This document shows, in pieces, positions 13,901 through 21,720 of a stretch of DNA of 27,575 nucleotides; position 1 is the first letter of the stretch; each line of letters starts with the position of its first letter. The translations under genes were made by a program, and so were the position numbers. This DNA comes from Bacillota bacterium (GTDB lineage Bacteria; Bacillota; Clostridia; Christensenellales; SZUA-584), in NCBI GenBank assembly GCA_023436525.1, contig JAEZIW010000115.1, forward strand, positions 1 to 27,575, read 5' to 3'. Below the pieces are notes generated by a model. That model saw only the letters and a list, made by a program, of their open reading frames with translations, searched no databases and was not told the origin of the DNA.

Positions 13901-15624
13901 GCGAGTTCCTCCACGGAAAGCTGCGATTCCACAATTTCACGGTATGTGTCGCAGCTTTGCATCAGTTTCTTATGCGTGCCCTGCCCCACCAAACGGCCTT
14001 CATCCAGCACGAGTATGTTATCGGCGTTCATCACGGTGCTCACACGCTGTGCCACAATCAGCACACTTGCGTGCTTAATCTCCGATGAGAGCGCCTGCCT
14101 TAATTTTGCGTCCGTTTTAAAATCGAGCGCCGAAAAGCTGTCGTCAAAAATATAGATCTCTGGTTTTCTGATCAGCGCGCGCGCGATAGACAGCCGCTGC
14201 TTCTGCCCGCCCGAAAAGTTCGTGCCGTCCTGAGAGACTGCCGCCTCCGTGCCGCCTTCCAGCGTGGATACAAATTCTTCAGCCTGCGCAATCGCGAGCG
14301 CCGCGTCCATCTCCTGCTGCGTCGCGTCCGGCTTGCCGAACCGTAAATTGTCCGCAATTGTGCCGCTGATAAGGCTCGCTTTTTGCGGTACGAATCCGAT
14401 TTTCTTTCTCAGCTCCTCCTGCGCATAGTCGCGCACGTCCACGCCGTTAACCAGCACATGGCCGTCTGTCACATCGTAAAACCGGGGTATCAGCTTAATC
14501 ATCGTCGACTTGCCCGAACCCGTACCGCCGATAATCGCCGTGATCTGACCGGGCTTTGATACAAAGCTTATATCTGTGAGCACCGGGTCTTTGGCTCCTT
14601 CATAGCTGAAGCTCACGTTCTTAAATTCCACATATCCCTTCAGCGCTGTCTGCGGCGCGCTGTTCGTCTTATCGTTCACAGATGCTTTCATGCCAAGCAC
14701 CTCATTGATGCGGTCGGCTGAGGCAGATGCACGGGGCAGCATCACAAACATCATTGTCGCCATAATCACCGAGAACATAATCTGCATCACATACTGCTGA
14801 AACGCCATCAGCTGCCCGACCTGCACATCGCCGCTGTTCACGCGCAGGCCGCCGAACCAAATGACCGCAACGGTCGCGAGGTTTAATATCATCATGATTG
14901 CCGGGAACACCGCCGCCATCCAGCGGTACACCTTGATCGATGTGTTCGTCAAGTCCAGGTTTGCCTCGTCAAAACGTTGCTGTTCGTGGCTCGTTTTGTT
15001 GAATGCACGGATCACGCGGATACCGGTTAAGCCTTCGCGCAGCACCAGGTTCACCCTGTCAATTTTCTTCTGCAGCGATTTGAAAAGCGGAAGCGCGTTT
15101 TTGGCCACCAGCAGCACCAACACCGACATCACCACAATCGCCGCCACAATGATCCACGACAGGCCGGTGCCTTCTCTCACGGCCATGATGATGCCGCCGA
15201 CGCACATGATGGGCGCCATCAACAGCATGCTGAGTATCATCACCATCGCGTTCATAATCTGCGTCACATCGTTCGTTGAACGTGTAATCAGCGACGAAGT
15301 TCCGATTTTGTCAAACTCATTCATCGAGTAATTCGTCACCGTTTTAAATATGTCGGCACGCAGATCACGTGCAACCCCGACCGCCACCTGCGAGCTGAAA
15401 AGCCGCGCCAGCACGGTGCAGACGGTGACCACGAGCGAAAATCCGAGCATAATGAGACCCGTTTGAATGATTAAACCAATATCCTTGCCCACCACGCCTT
15501 TGTCAACAATGTCAGACATTAACGACGGCAAATAAAGCTGACTGATCGACTGACCCGCCGTCAGCAGCACCACCAATATGGCAGGCCACTTGTAAGGTCC
15601 CATGTATTTGAATAATTTCCTCAT
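13897..15624 (-). CDS. Heterodimeric ABC exporter subunit with degenerate ATPase site
   Basis: A half-transporter of 575 aa when started at the ATG at 15624, which overlaps the TetR stop as ATGA and has GGAAGGA seven to eight bases upstream. A longer reading from 15681 would overlap the TetR gene by 60 bases and has no such site. Six membrane segments precede the ATPase domain: Walker A G-G-T-G-S-G-K-S-T, a normal signature F-S-G-G-Q, but Walker B F-D-D with Asp for the catalytic Glu, and Gln for the H-loop His in V-A-Q-R-V-S-T. So its own site cannot hydrolyse ATP normally, while its signature completes the partner's active site. Confidence 0.92.
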   Translation of the reverse strand: MRKLFKYMGPYKWPAILVVLLTAGQSISQLYLPSLMSDIVDKGVVGKDIGLIIQTGLIMLGFSLVVTVCTVLARLFSSQVAVGVARDLRADIFKTVTNYSMNEFDKIGTSSLITRSTNDVTQIMNAMVMILSMLLMAPIMCVGGIIMAVREGTGLSWIIVAAIVVMSVLVLLVAKNALPLFKSLQKKIDRVNLVLREGLTGIRVIRAFNKTSHEQQRFDEANLDLTNTSIKVYRWMAAVFPAIMMILNLATVAVIWFGGLRVNSGDVQVGQLMAFQQYVMQIMFSVIMATMMFVMLPRASASADRINEVLGMKASVNDKTNSAPQTALKGYVEFKNVSFSYEGAKDPVLTDISFVSKPGQITAIIGGTGSGKSTMIKLIPRFYDVTDGHVLVNGVDVRDYAQEELRKKIGFVPQKASLISGTIADNLRFGKPDATQQEMDAALAIAQAEEFVSTLEGGTEAAVSQDGTNFSGGQKQRLSIARALIRKPEIYIFDDSFSALDFKTDAKLRQALSSEIKHASVLIVAQRVSTVMNADNILVLDEGRLVGQGTHKKLMQSCDTYREIVESQLSVEELA

Positions 15625-16208
15625 AAACTGTCCTTCCCTGACTCTGTACTCAAAATGTTGATAACCTGCTCCAGCATCCATTCAAAATAAGTATCGTCAC
15701 TCTCAACCTGCCCGGTTGACAGCACATCCTTCATGATGCTTCCCGTAATATTCGTCATAAAAAACTTCATCGCCATCTCAGGCGGTGCACTGAGTGCCCC
15801 CGCGCTTCTCATTGCACCAAAATAGGCCAAAAGGCCGGTGCGCATGTGATGCTCTTTGTCGCGCATATTCTTCTCGGGCACCGAATCTCTGATTTTGTCG
15901 CGCATGATCATGCGGATCATCGGTGCGTTTTTAATGAAGTTTTCGCGCATGTCATGCGCCATGTGCTTGAGATCCTTTTTTAGGTTATATGTTACACCGC
16001 TTTTTAAATATTCCTCCATCTTATACGGGTGCAGGCAGCTGTGCAGCGTTTCGTTAAACAGCTCCCGCTTGGTCGAAAAATGCCTGAACAATGTGACTTC
16101 ACTGACCCCGGCCAGCTCGGCAATGTCTTTGGTGGTTGCAGCGGCAAACCCCTTTTTTTCAAACAACTCCCGTGCCGCCGATAATATATTGTTCCGTGTG
16201 TCCTTCAC
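15621..16208 (-). CDS. TetR/AcrR-family regulator
   Basis: A 195-aa repressor with an N-terminal helix-turn-helix (about residues 5-50: T-T-K-D-I-A-E-L-A-G-V-S-E-V-T-L-F-R-H-F) and an all-helical ligand-binding domain. The start is GTG, preceded by AGGAGGGG. It is the first gene of the exporter operon and overlaps the next gene by ATGA. A 16-bp palindrome lies 37 bases upstream, so autorepression relieved by an exporter substrate is likely. The ligand is unknown. Confidence 0.92.
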   Translation of the reverse strand: MKDTRNNILSAARELFEKKGFAAATTKDIAELAGVSEVTLFRHFSTKRELFNETLHSCLHPYKMEEYLKSGVTYNLKKDLKHMAHDMRENFIKNAPMIRMIMRDKIRDSVPEKNMRDKEHHMRTGLLAYFGAMRSAGALSAPPEMAMKFFMTNITGSIMKDVLSTGQVESDDTYFEWMLEQVINILSTESGKDSL

Positions 16209-16244
16209 TGGCTCCCCTCCTTTGTTGTAAACTGCAAACTTTTT

Positions 16245-16260
16245 AAGTAAGTACTTACTT
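16245..16260. promoter_or_regulatory. Palindromic operator of the TetR-exporter operon
   Basis: AAGTAAGTACTTACTT is a perfect 16-bp palindrome lying just after the predicted transcription start and about 37 bases before the regulator. Repeats of this kind are typical TetR-family operators. Confidence 0.75.
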
Positions 16261-16271
16261 TCATTTTTATC

Positions 16272-16301
16272 ACTATACGCTCAAATTCACTTCTGTGTCA
16301 A
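16272..16301 (-). promoter_or_regulatory. Promoter of the TetR-exporter operon
   Basis: On the minus strand TTGACA (16301-16296) and TATAGT (16277-16272) are 18 bases apart. The operator starts 11 bases further on. Confidence 0.7.
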
Positions 16302-16375
16302 TTGTTGGGTTGATTGTTCACAGTTAATTCAAACTTTATTTACCTGATAAATGAAAGAGTCCCTTATACGACCCG

Positions 16376-16404
16376 TTGCGGCTTTTTATGCAAAACACTA
16401 TAAT
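16376..16404 (+). promoter_or_regulatory. Promoter of the NusG-II gene
   Basis: TTGCGG (16376-16381) and a perfect TATAAT (16399-16404) are 17 bases apart. The predicted start site at about 16411 is next to the ATG at 16412. A longer coding reading from TTG 16376 would place the promoter inside the gene. Confidence 0.65.
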
Positions 16405-16411
16405 GATAATC

Positions 16412-16786
16412 ATGAAGTTAAAAAGACAACCAATGAAGCTTATGCTCTCAAAAGCTGATATTTTGCTATTTATCATCATCGTCGTGATCGCGGTATCCGG
16501 CATCATTTTGCTGTCTGGCAGCGGCAGCGCCCAGTCGGCTGTGATTCGTATGAACGGCCAAGTTGTGCGCGAAGTGAAGCTCGACGTCAACCAGTCTTTT
16601 TGGGTGGGCAATGTTCGTTTTGAGGTGAAAGACGGTGCCATCACGTTTGCCCAGTCCAACTGCCCCGGTCAGGAATGCGTGCACGCGGGCTGGCTCTTTT
16701 CCCCGGGCAGCAGCATGGCCTGTTTACCGAACAAAGTTTCCGTTACGCTTACCGGAGAAAGCGAGGTGGACGTGATTGCGGAATAA
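16412..16786 (+). CDS. NusG domain II-containing protein
   Basis: A 124-aa protein with a basic N-terminus, one membrane segment (about residues 17-34) and an extracytoplasmic NusG-II domain: C-P-G-Q-E-C-V-H-A-G-W, then S-P-G-S-S-M-A-C-L-P-N. The two Cys before the histidine and the later Cys are the family's hallmark. Such proteins often accompany Hpre_diP_synt_I/Gx-transporter genes in Clostridia, as here. The role is unknown. The start is unsure: ATG 16412 would give a leaderless message, ATG 16433 and 16442 lack a ribosome binding site, and TTG 16376 lies on the -35 element. Confidence 0.87.
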   Translation: MKLKRQPMKLMLSKADILLFIIIVVIAVSGIILLSGSGSAQSAVIRMNGQVVREVKLDVNQSFWVGNVRFEVKDGAITFAQSNCPGQECVHAGWLFSPGSSMACLPNKVSVTLTGESEVDVIAE

Positions 16787-17306
16787 ATTGACCCCGCGCC
16801 GCATTGCGCTGCTCGGCGCGCTGCTCGCGATATCGCTGGTGCTCTCCGTGGTGGAAAGCATGCTCGGCGCGCTTGTGCCGCTGCCCATTCCGGGCGTGAA
16901 GCTCGGCCTCGCCAACATCGTTTCGATGTTTCTGCTCAGCTATTTTTCACTGCCTGCCGCGCTCACGGTGGGCCTGCTGCGTGCATTGCTCGCGTCGTTT
17001 TTCACAGGCGGGTTTGGCATGTTCCTGTATTCAGCCCCCGGCGTGCTCTTAAGCGTTTTGGCGATGGCCTTTGCTTTAAAAGCGGTCAAGCCGCTCACCA
17101 TCGTCGGCATATCGATGATCGGCGCGTGCATGCATAACCTGATGCAGGTGTGCGTCGCGGTGCTGATGACGAGTGAAACGCGGCTTTTTTACTACGCGTT
17201 TATACTGCTGATTATCGGCGCGGTATCCGGCACCATCACAGGTGTTGTCGCGCATGCTGTGTTTCCAAGAGCTGCGGGTGCATTGAAACTGCAATTACAC
17301 AGATAA
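16776..17306 (+). CDS. Gx transporter / HepI-like membrane protein
   Basis: A 176-aa integral membrane protein of the Hpre_diP_synt_I family, now often called Gx transporter family, with about five hydrophobic segments. Family features are the opening L-G-A-L-L-A-I-S-L-V-L-S-V-V-E, the P-I-P-G-V-K-L-G-L-A-N-I-V block, and G-G-x-G-M-F-L-Y-S. It resembles ECF transporter substrate-binding subunits, and the original annotation as heptaprenyl diphosphate synthase component I is doubtful. The TTG at 16776 has GAGGTGG six bases upstream and lies inside the end of the NusG-II gene (11-base overlap), so the two are coupled. Confidence 0.87.
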   Translation: MRNKLTPRRIALLGALLAISLVLSVVESMLGALVPLPIPGVKLGLANIVSMFLLSYFSLPAALTVGLLRALLASFFTGGFGMFLYSAPGVLLSVLAMAFALKAVKPLTIVGISMIGACMHNLMQVCVAVLMTSETRLFYYAFILLIIGAVSGTITGVVAHAVFPRAAGALKLQLHR

Positions 17307-17333
17307 TAATAGGAAATGACCGGAGGTGCTGTT

Positions 17334-18029
17334 ATGTCTCATTTCTCAAGTTATTATTATATGGACTGGACGATATTTTTGATTATTCCGGGCATCATCG
17401 TTGCGATGTGGGCACAAGCCAAGGTGAACAGCGCTTATGCGATGTATACCAAAATACCCGTCAGAAGCGGCATCACCGGCCGCGAAGCCGCGTCGCGCAT
17501 ACTGACATCCAGCGGTATTTATCATGTTGCAATCAACCCGACCCACGGCAGACTGTCGGACAACTACAACCCGCGCAAGAAAACGCTGAACCTCTCCGAA
17601 GCCAATTATGCGGGCAGTTCGGTGGCAGCGGTGGCGGTTGCCGCGCACGAATCCGGCCACGCCATGCAGCACAGCACGGGCTATTTACCGCTGAACATCC
17701 GAAGCCTTCTTGCGCCTGTTGTCAGCTTCGCTTCATACATGCTTTGGCCGATATTGATATTTGGCTTTTTAGCCGGTTTTAAAGGTACTATTAATCTCGC
17801 CGCGACTATTTTTCTCGCGATTTTCATATTTCAGCTGATCACGCTGCCTGTAGAGTTCAACGCTTCACGGCGCGCGCTGGCTGCGATTCAGGCACAAAAC
17901 ATACTGACTGACGAAGAGCAATATGGTGCCAAGAAAATGCTTGAAGCGGCGGCGCTGACCTATGTAGCCGCCACGCTTGTCGCATTGCTCAACGTGCTGC
18001 GCTTCACCATGCTCTCGCGCCGCAAGTAA
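17334..18029 (+). CDS. YugP-like zinc metallopeptidase
   Basis: A 231-aa membrane protein of the Zn_peptidase_2 family. One N-terminal segment precedes the zinc motif H-E-S-G-H at residues 105-109, in A-A-H-E-S-G-H-A-M-Q, and two or three further segments follow (the last near the end). The block N-P-T-x-G-x-L-S-D-N-Y-N-P just before it is a family mark. I chose ATG 17334 because GGAGGTG lies six bases upstream; the in-frame ATG at 17316 lies before that site. The function of YugP proteins is unknown. It follows the HepI-like gene by 27 bases and may share its transcript. Confidence 0.9.
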   Translation: MSHFSSYYYMDWTIFLIIPGIIVAMWAQAKVNSAYAMYTKIPVRSGITGREAASRILTSSGIYHVAINPTHGRLSDNYNPRKKTLNLSEANYAGSSVAAVAVAAHESGHAMQHSTGYLPLNIRSLLAPVVSFASYMLWPILIFGFLAGFKGTINLAATIFLAIFIFQLITLPVEFNASRRALAAIQAQNILTDEEQYGAKKMLEAAALTYVAATLVALLNVLRFTMLSRRK

Positions 18030-18056
18030 GCAATTGTTCAAATTTATTTTTTTGGG

Positions 18057-18085
18057 TTGTGATTCATCATAACAGACATTATAAT
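18057..18085 (+). promoter_or_regulatory. Promoter of the transketolase gene
   Basis: TTGTGA (18057-18062) and TATAAT (18080-18085) with a 17-base spacer. Transcription would start near 18092, some 70 bases before the ATG. Confidence 0.7.
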
Positions 18086-18164
18086 AAGTCTGATATGTTC
18101 GAAACGAACGAAACATCTACGAAACTCACGGTTTTAACCGTATCACATTCTTTAGGAGGACTAT

Positions 18165-20147
18165 ATGAACAACGTGGATAAACTATCCGTCAACACCATA
18201 CGCATATTGGCTGTTGAAGGCGTACAAAAAGCGAACAGCGGCCATCCGGGCCTGCCTCTCGGCGCTGCACCCATGGCGTATACGCTTTGGGCCAAGCATT
18301 TGAAACACAACCCCAAAAACCCGGGCTTTGTAGACAGAGACCGCTTCGTGCTCTCTGCCGGCCATGGCTCAATGCTGCTTTATGCATTGCTGCATACCTT
18401 CGGCTATGAAGAAGCTACCATCGATGAGCTTAAAAACTTCCGTCAATTCGGATCCAAAACAGCGGGTCATCCCGAATTCGGCCACATTGCCGGCATTGAG
18501 ACCACCACAGGCCCGCTCGGCCAGGGTATCGCGAACGCTGTCGGTATGGCGATGGCCGAAGCGCATTTGGCTGCTATGTTCAATAAAGACGGTTACAACG
18601 TGATAGACCACTACACCTACGCATTGACGGGCGACGGCTGCCTGATGGAAGGCGTGGCATCTGAAGCGTGCTCACTCGCCGGCACACTGAAGCTCGGCAA
18701 GCTGATACTGCTTTACGACCGCAACAAAATTACGATTGAGGGCGAAACGGATTTCGCGTTTGATGAAGACGTCGCCAAACGCTTTGACGCGTACGGCTGG
18801 CAGGTGCTGAATGTCGACGACGGCAATGAAGACCTTGACAGCATCGATAAAGCAATTGCCGCCGCAAAAGCGGAAACGGGCAAACCCTCCATCATCATCA
18901 TCAAAACCGATATCGGCTACGGCTGCCCCGCTGTGCAGGGCAAAGCCTCGTGCCATGGGTCACCGCTCGGCGACGCAAACATCGTCACCCTGAAAGAGAC
19001 GCTTGGCTGGCCATACAAAGAAAGCTTCTATGTGCCGGACGAAGTTAAGGCCGAAGCGGACAAGCGCCAGAAGAGCTATACCGAAACCGAAGAAAAATGG
19101 AACAATATGTTCGCCGAATACTGCAAAAAGTTCCCCGAAATGGCCGAGCTTTGGAGCAAGTGCTTCTCGCCTGCTGATTTAAGCGTACTCAACGATAAAT
19201 CGTTCTATGAATTTGATAAGCCGCTGGCCACGCGCCAGTCTTCCGGCATTATGCTTAACCGTTTGGCAGCAAAGCTTCCCGGCCTGTTCGGCGGCAGTGC
19301 CGACCTTGGCCCCTCGAACCTCTCGGTAATCAAGGATAAACCGTATTTCTCGCCTGACTGCCCGGAAGGCAGCAACATTCATTACGGCATCCGCGAATTC
19401 GCGATGGCAGCGATTGCCAACGGCCTTGCGCTGCACGGCGGCGTGATTCCGTATGTGGCAACCTTCTTCGTATTCACCGATTACTTAAAGAACGCGGTGC
19501 GTATGTCTGCGTTGATGGGTCTTCCCGTGATCTACGTGATGACGCACGACAGCATCGGCGTGGGTGAAGACGGCCCGACACATCAGCCGATTGAGCAGCT
19601 GGCTTGCATGCGCGCCACGCCCAACACCTACATGTGGCGTCCGGCCGATTCCAAGGAAACGGCAGCAGCCTATATCTCCGCGCTGACAGCAACAGGCCCA
19701 TCTGTCATTGCGCTCTCGCGCCAGACACTGCCGCTGTTCGAAGAAACCGGCGAAACTGCCCTCTTGGGCGGCTACGTGCTGAAGGATTTCGGCACAGATC
19801 CGTCGATGATATTCATCGGCACAGGCAGCGAAGTGGAAATTTGCTACAAGGCCGCTCAGAAGCTGTTTGATGAGGGCATCAGCACGCGTGTGGTTTCCAT
19901 GCCGTGTGTGGATGTGTTCGAAGAGCAGAGCGAAGCCTACAAGCAGAGCGTGCTGCCGGATGCGCTTGATAAGCGCGTGATTGTGGAAGCAGCCACCACG
20001 TTTGGCTGGCACAAATACGCCGCCAAAGGCACCATCGTCGGGCTCGATCATTTCGGTGCGTCGGCTCCTGCGGGCAAACTGTATGAAGCCTTCGGCCTGA
20101 CCGTGGACAATGTGGCACAGAAAGCCATTGAAGTGCTCGGGAAATAA
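18165..20147 (+). CDS. tkt: Transketolase
   Basis: A full-length 660-aa transketolase. It moves a two-carbon unit between sugar phosphates with thiamine diphosphate in the non-oxidative pentose phosphate pathway. The N-terminal domain has G-H-P-G-L-P-L-G, L-S-A-G-H-G-S-M-L and the cofactor motif G-D-G-C-L-M-E-G with a following N-K-I-T-I at residues 156-190. The middle domain has I-R-E-F-A-M with the catalytic Glu and T-H-D-S-I-G-V-G-E-D-G-P-T-H-Q-P. The C-terminal domain ends in F-G-A-S-A-P. AGGAGG lies six to seven bases before the ATG. It is a single gene with its own promoter and terminator. Confidence 0.98.
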   Translation: MNNVDKLSVNTIRILAVEGVQKANSGHPGLPLGAAPMAYTLWAKHLKHNPKNPGFVDRDRFVLSAGHGSMLLYALLHTFGYEEATIDELKNFRQFGSKTAGHPEFGHIAGIETTTGPLGQGIANAVGMAMAEAHLAAMFNKDGYNVIDHYTYALTGDGCLMEGVASEACSLAGTLKLGKLILLYDRNKITIEGETDFAFDEDVAKRFDAYGWQVLNVDDGNEDLDSIDKAIAAAKAETGKPSIIIIKTDIGYGCPAVQGKASCHGSPLGDANIVTLKETLGWPYKESFYVPDEVKAEADKRQKSYTETEEKWNNMFAEYCKKFPEMAELWSKCFSPADLSVLNDKSFYEFDKPLATRQSSGIMLNRLAAKLPGLFGGSADLGPSNLSVIKDKPYFSPDCPEGSNIHYGIREFAMAAIANGLALHGGVIPYVATFFVFTDYLKNAVRMSALMGLPVIYVMTHDSIGVGEDGPTHQPIEQLACMRATPNTYMWRPADSKETAAAYISALTATGPSVIALSRQTLPLFEETGETALLGGYVLKDFGTDPSMIFIGTGSEVEICYKAAQKLFDEGISTRVVSMPCVDVFEEQSEAYKQSVLPDALDKRVIVEAATTFGWHKYAAKGTIVGLDHFGASAPAGKLYEAFGLTVDNVAQKAIEVLGK

Positions 20148-20160
20148 GCAATAAACGCAC

Positions 20161-20191
20161 AAAAGCCTTCGGCAAACGCCGAAGGCTTTTT
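20161..20191 (+). terminator. Intrinsic terminator after tkt
   Basis: AAAAGCCTTCGGC pairs perfectly with GCCGAAGGCTTTT around AAAC, and T residues continue. It is symmetrical, so it might also stop transcripts from the other side. Confidence 0.93.
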
Positions 20192-20203
20192 CTATGGTTT
20201 TAT

Positions 20204-20239
20204 GTCATTCTGACGACCGCAGGGAGGAAGAATCCCATG
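20204..20239 (+). repeat. Dispersed GTCATT...AATCCCATG repeat, copy 2
   Basis: It begins GTCATTCTGA and ends GAAGAATCCCATG, 36 bases, sharing both ends with the copy at 11781-11820. It lies in the gap between the convergent tkt and folD genes. Confidence 0.6.
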
Positions 20240-20272
20240 TCTATTTTTGATAGCTGTTGCGAGCGTCTTCCT

Positions 20273-20401
20273 TCAATCCTCAGTCAGCTTTGCTGACAGC
20301 TCCTTTCCAAAGGAGCCTTAAAAAACGCCAACAATACAAAACACTTTGAAGAAAGCCTCCTTTTGAAAGGAGGTGGCGCACGCAGTGCGACGGAGGATTG
20401 A
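20273..20401. repeat. MITE-like inverted repeat element, 129 bp
   Basis: TCAATCCTC at 20273-20281 and GAGGATTGA at 20393-20401 are perfect 9-bp terminal inverted repeats. Each end continues into a similar half: CTC-(A/C)-GTC, a small hairpin, then a hairpin built on CTCCTTT...AAAGGAG (20300-20317 and 20356-20373). The halves face each other. There is no coding content. The inner hairpin at 20356-20373 followed by CTTTCTTC on the minus strand may end folD transcription. Confidence 0.7.
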
Positions 20402-20434
20402 TATAAAACCGATAATTACAGCGAGCCTTCTTAT

Positions 20435-21283
20435 CTACAGTCCCGCTTTTTTCTCCGCCGATTCCACCGTCTGCTCAATCAGCTTCGCAATCGTCACCGG
20501 CCCCACGCCGCCCGGAACCGGCGTATACGCGCTCGATTTGCTCGCCGCGTTTTCAAGATCGATATCGCCCACATTACCCTCATTATACCCCGCGTCAATC
20601 AGCACCGCGCCCTCCTTCACCCAATCCGCCTGAATAAAATTGGCGCGCCCCACCGCCGCGACGACGATATCAGCCCGCTTCACCACCTCGGGCAGGTTCT
20701 TTGTTTTGCTATGGCAAATCGTCACGGTTGCGTCCGCGTTCAGCAGCAGCATCGCCACCGGCTTCCCGAGGATTGGGCTGCGGCCAACCACCACGGCCTC
20801 TTTGCCCGCAATGTCAATGCCGTACCGTTTCAGTAGCGCCATCACAGAGAGCGGCGTTGCGGATTTAAACGCAGGCAAATGCATCGTCATCGCGCCGAAG
20901 CTGCTCGTGTTCACACCATCCGTGTCTTTCTCCGGTGCAATCGCGTTGAAGCAGCGCTGTTCATCAATCTGGGCCGGCACCGGGTGCTGCAGCAATATGC
21001 CGCAAACGTTGTCGTCCGCGTTGAGTTCGTCAATCTTCGCAAGCAGTTGCTCTGTTGTGGTGCTCTCGGGCAGCTCCACACGCAGCGAATCGATCCCCAC
21101 GCGTTTGCACGCATTGCCCTTCATGCGCACATATGTGACGGACGCAGGGTTGCCGCCCACGAGTATCGTCGCGAGAACCGGTACCTTACCCGTTTTTTCG
21201 ATGATGCGTTTGGCGCGAACAGACAAGTCTTCTTCGATCTCCTTGGCCAGCACCCTGCCGTCCATAATAATGGGTTCTTTCAT
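20435..21283 (-). CDS. folD: Bifunctional methylenetetrahydrofolate dehydrogenase/cyclohydrolase
   Basis: A complete 282-aa FolD. It interconverts 5,10-methylene- and 10-formyl-tetrahydrofolate with NADP in the cytoplasm. The catalytic residues are all present: Tyr51 and Lys55 in Y-V-R-M-K, Gln99 in Q-H-P-V-P, and Asp122 in D-T-D-G. The nucleotide motif is V-V-G-R-S-P-I-L-G-K-P-V-A, and the ending T-P-V-P-G-G-V-G-P-V-T is standard. GGAGG stands before the ATG. It is preceded by a ZTP riboswitch, so its expression should rise when 10-formyl-folate is short. Confidence 0.98.
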   Translation of the reverse strand: MKEPIIMDGRVLAKEIEEDLSVRAKRIIEKTGKVPVLATILVGGNPASVTYVRMKGNACKRVGIDSLRVELPESTTTEQLLAKIDELNADDNVCGILLQHPVPAQIDEQRCFNAIAPEKDTDGVNTSSFGAMTMHLPAFKSATPLSVMALLKRYGIDIAGKEAVVVGRSPILGKPVAMLLLNADATVTICHSKTKNLPEVVKRADIVVAAVGRANFIQADWVKEGAVLIDAGYNEGNVGDIDLENAASKSSAYTPVPGGVGPVTIAKLIEQTVESAEKKAGL

Positions 21284-21304
21284 ATCATACCTCCGTCATT
21301 GTTC

Positions 21305-21405
21305 AAAATAAAAACCACCGGGACAAGCTTATGCCCAGGCGGTCGACAATCCATTCACACCATACTCCCTTGTGGTCACCCACTTCCGCCAGTCGTATGG
21401 TCGTT
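21305..21405 (-). ncRNA. ZTP riboswitch (pfl motif) with terminator
   Basis: The folD leader carries the pfl motif. On the minus strand, CCATAC (21400-21395) pairs with GTATGG (21365-21360) and encloses GACTGGCGG, a GTGGGTGACCAC hairpin and AGGGAG. The conserved CGACCGCCTGGGC (21345-21333) follows about 15 bases after this stem. ACCGCCTGGGC then also pairs with GTCCCGGTGGT, followed by TTTTTATTTT, a terminator at about 21344-21305. Ligand binding, which uses CCGCC in P3, would prevent this terminator. ZTP and ZMP signal low 10-formyl-tetrahydrofolate, which fits folD. Confidence 0.92.
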
Positions 21406-21415
21406 TGCTAGAATG

Positions 21416-21444
21416 AGTATATAAACAAACGCTCTTTGAGTCAA
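21416..21444 (-). promoter_or_regulatory. Promoter of the riboswitch-folD transcript
   Basis: On the minus strand TTGACT (21444-21439) and TATACT (21421-21416) lie 17 bases apart. Transcription would start near 21409, just before the riboswitch. Confidence 0.85.
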
Positions 21445-21636
21445 CATGCTTTATTTAAAGCCAACGGTTTTAGTAATGTGTCGGAGACGAGGAATGGAAT
21501 CAACATCAAACTTGTAAATGCCTTAGATTTGAACCAGATACTATATAGTTTCGATAAGGAAGCTCTGATTAAAAGAAGGATCGCTGAATTGGCGAGAAGA
21601 TTTTGTGATATGCAAGAAGCAAAGCCGAAGGAATAG
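21436..21636 (+). CDS. Doubtful 66-aa ORF or gene fragment
   Basis: An ORF opening with TTG and without a good ribosome binding site. Its first 9 bases lie on the folD -35 element. A GTG at 21478 would give 52 aa. The last two thirds look protein-like: a strand-like I-K-L-V-N-A-L-D-L-N-Q-I-L-Y, then a charged helix K-R-R-I-A-E-L-A-R-R-F. I recognise no family. A 6+6-bp hairpin (21621-21656) covers the stop. It could be a small gene, a remnant of a larger one, or nothing. Confidence 0.3.
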   Translation: MSQHALFKANGFSNVSETRNGINIKLVNALDLNQILYSFDKEALIKRRIAELARRFCDMQEAKPKE

Positions 21637-21720
21637 CAGCGCTATTTCTAGGCTTTGTCGACGCAGCAGAGCGCAAAATCAGCCGTCAAGGCAGCGGTCC
21701 GACTTAATCTGAGCTGACTA

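Noticed and set aside
15622..15681. N-terminal extension of the 575-aa ABC subunit
   Set aside because: It would overlap the TetR gene. The ATG at 15624 has a good ribosome binding site and an ATGA overlap.
19485..20162. Minus-strand reading frame of 225 codons in transketolase
   Set aside because: Transketolase motifs cover the same stretch. The shadow frame is rich in His, Arg and Cys without domain features.
20640..21311. Plus-strand reading frame of 223 codons over folD
   Set aside because: It is antisense to folD and its riboswitch, both of which are certain.
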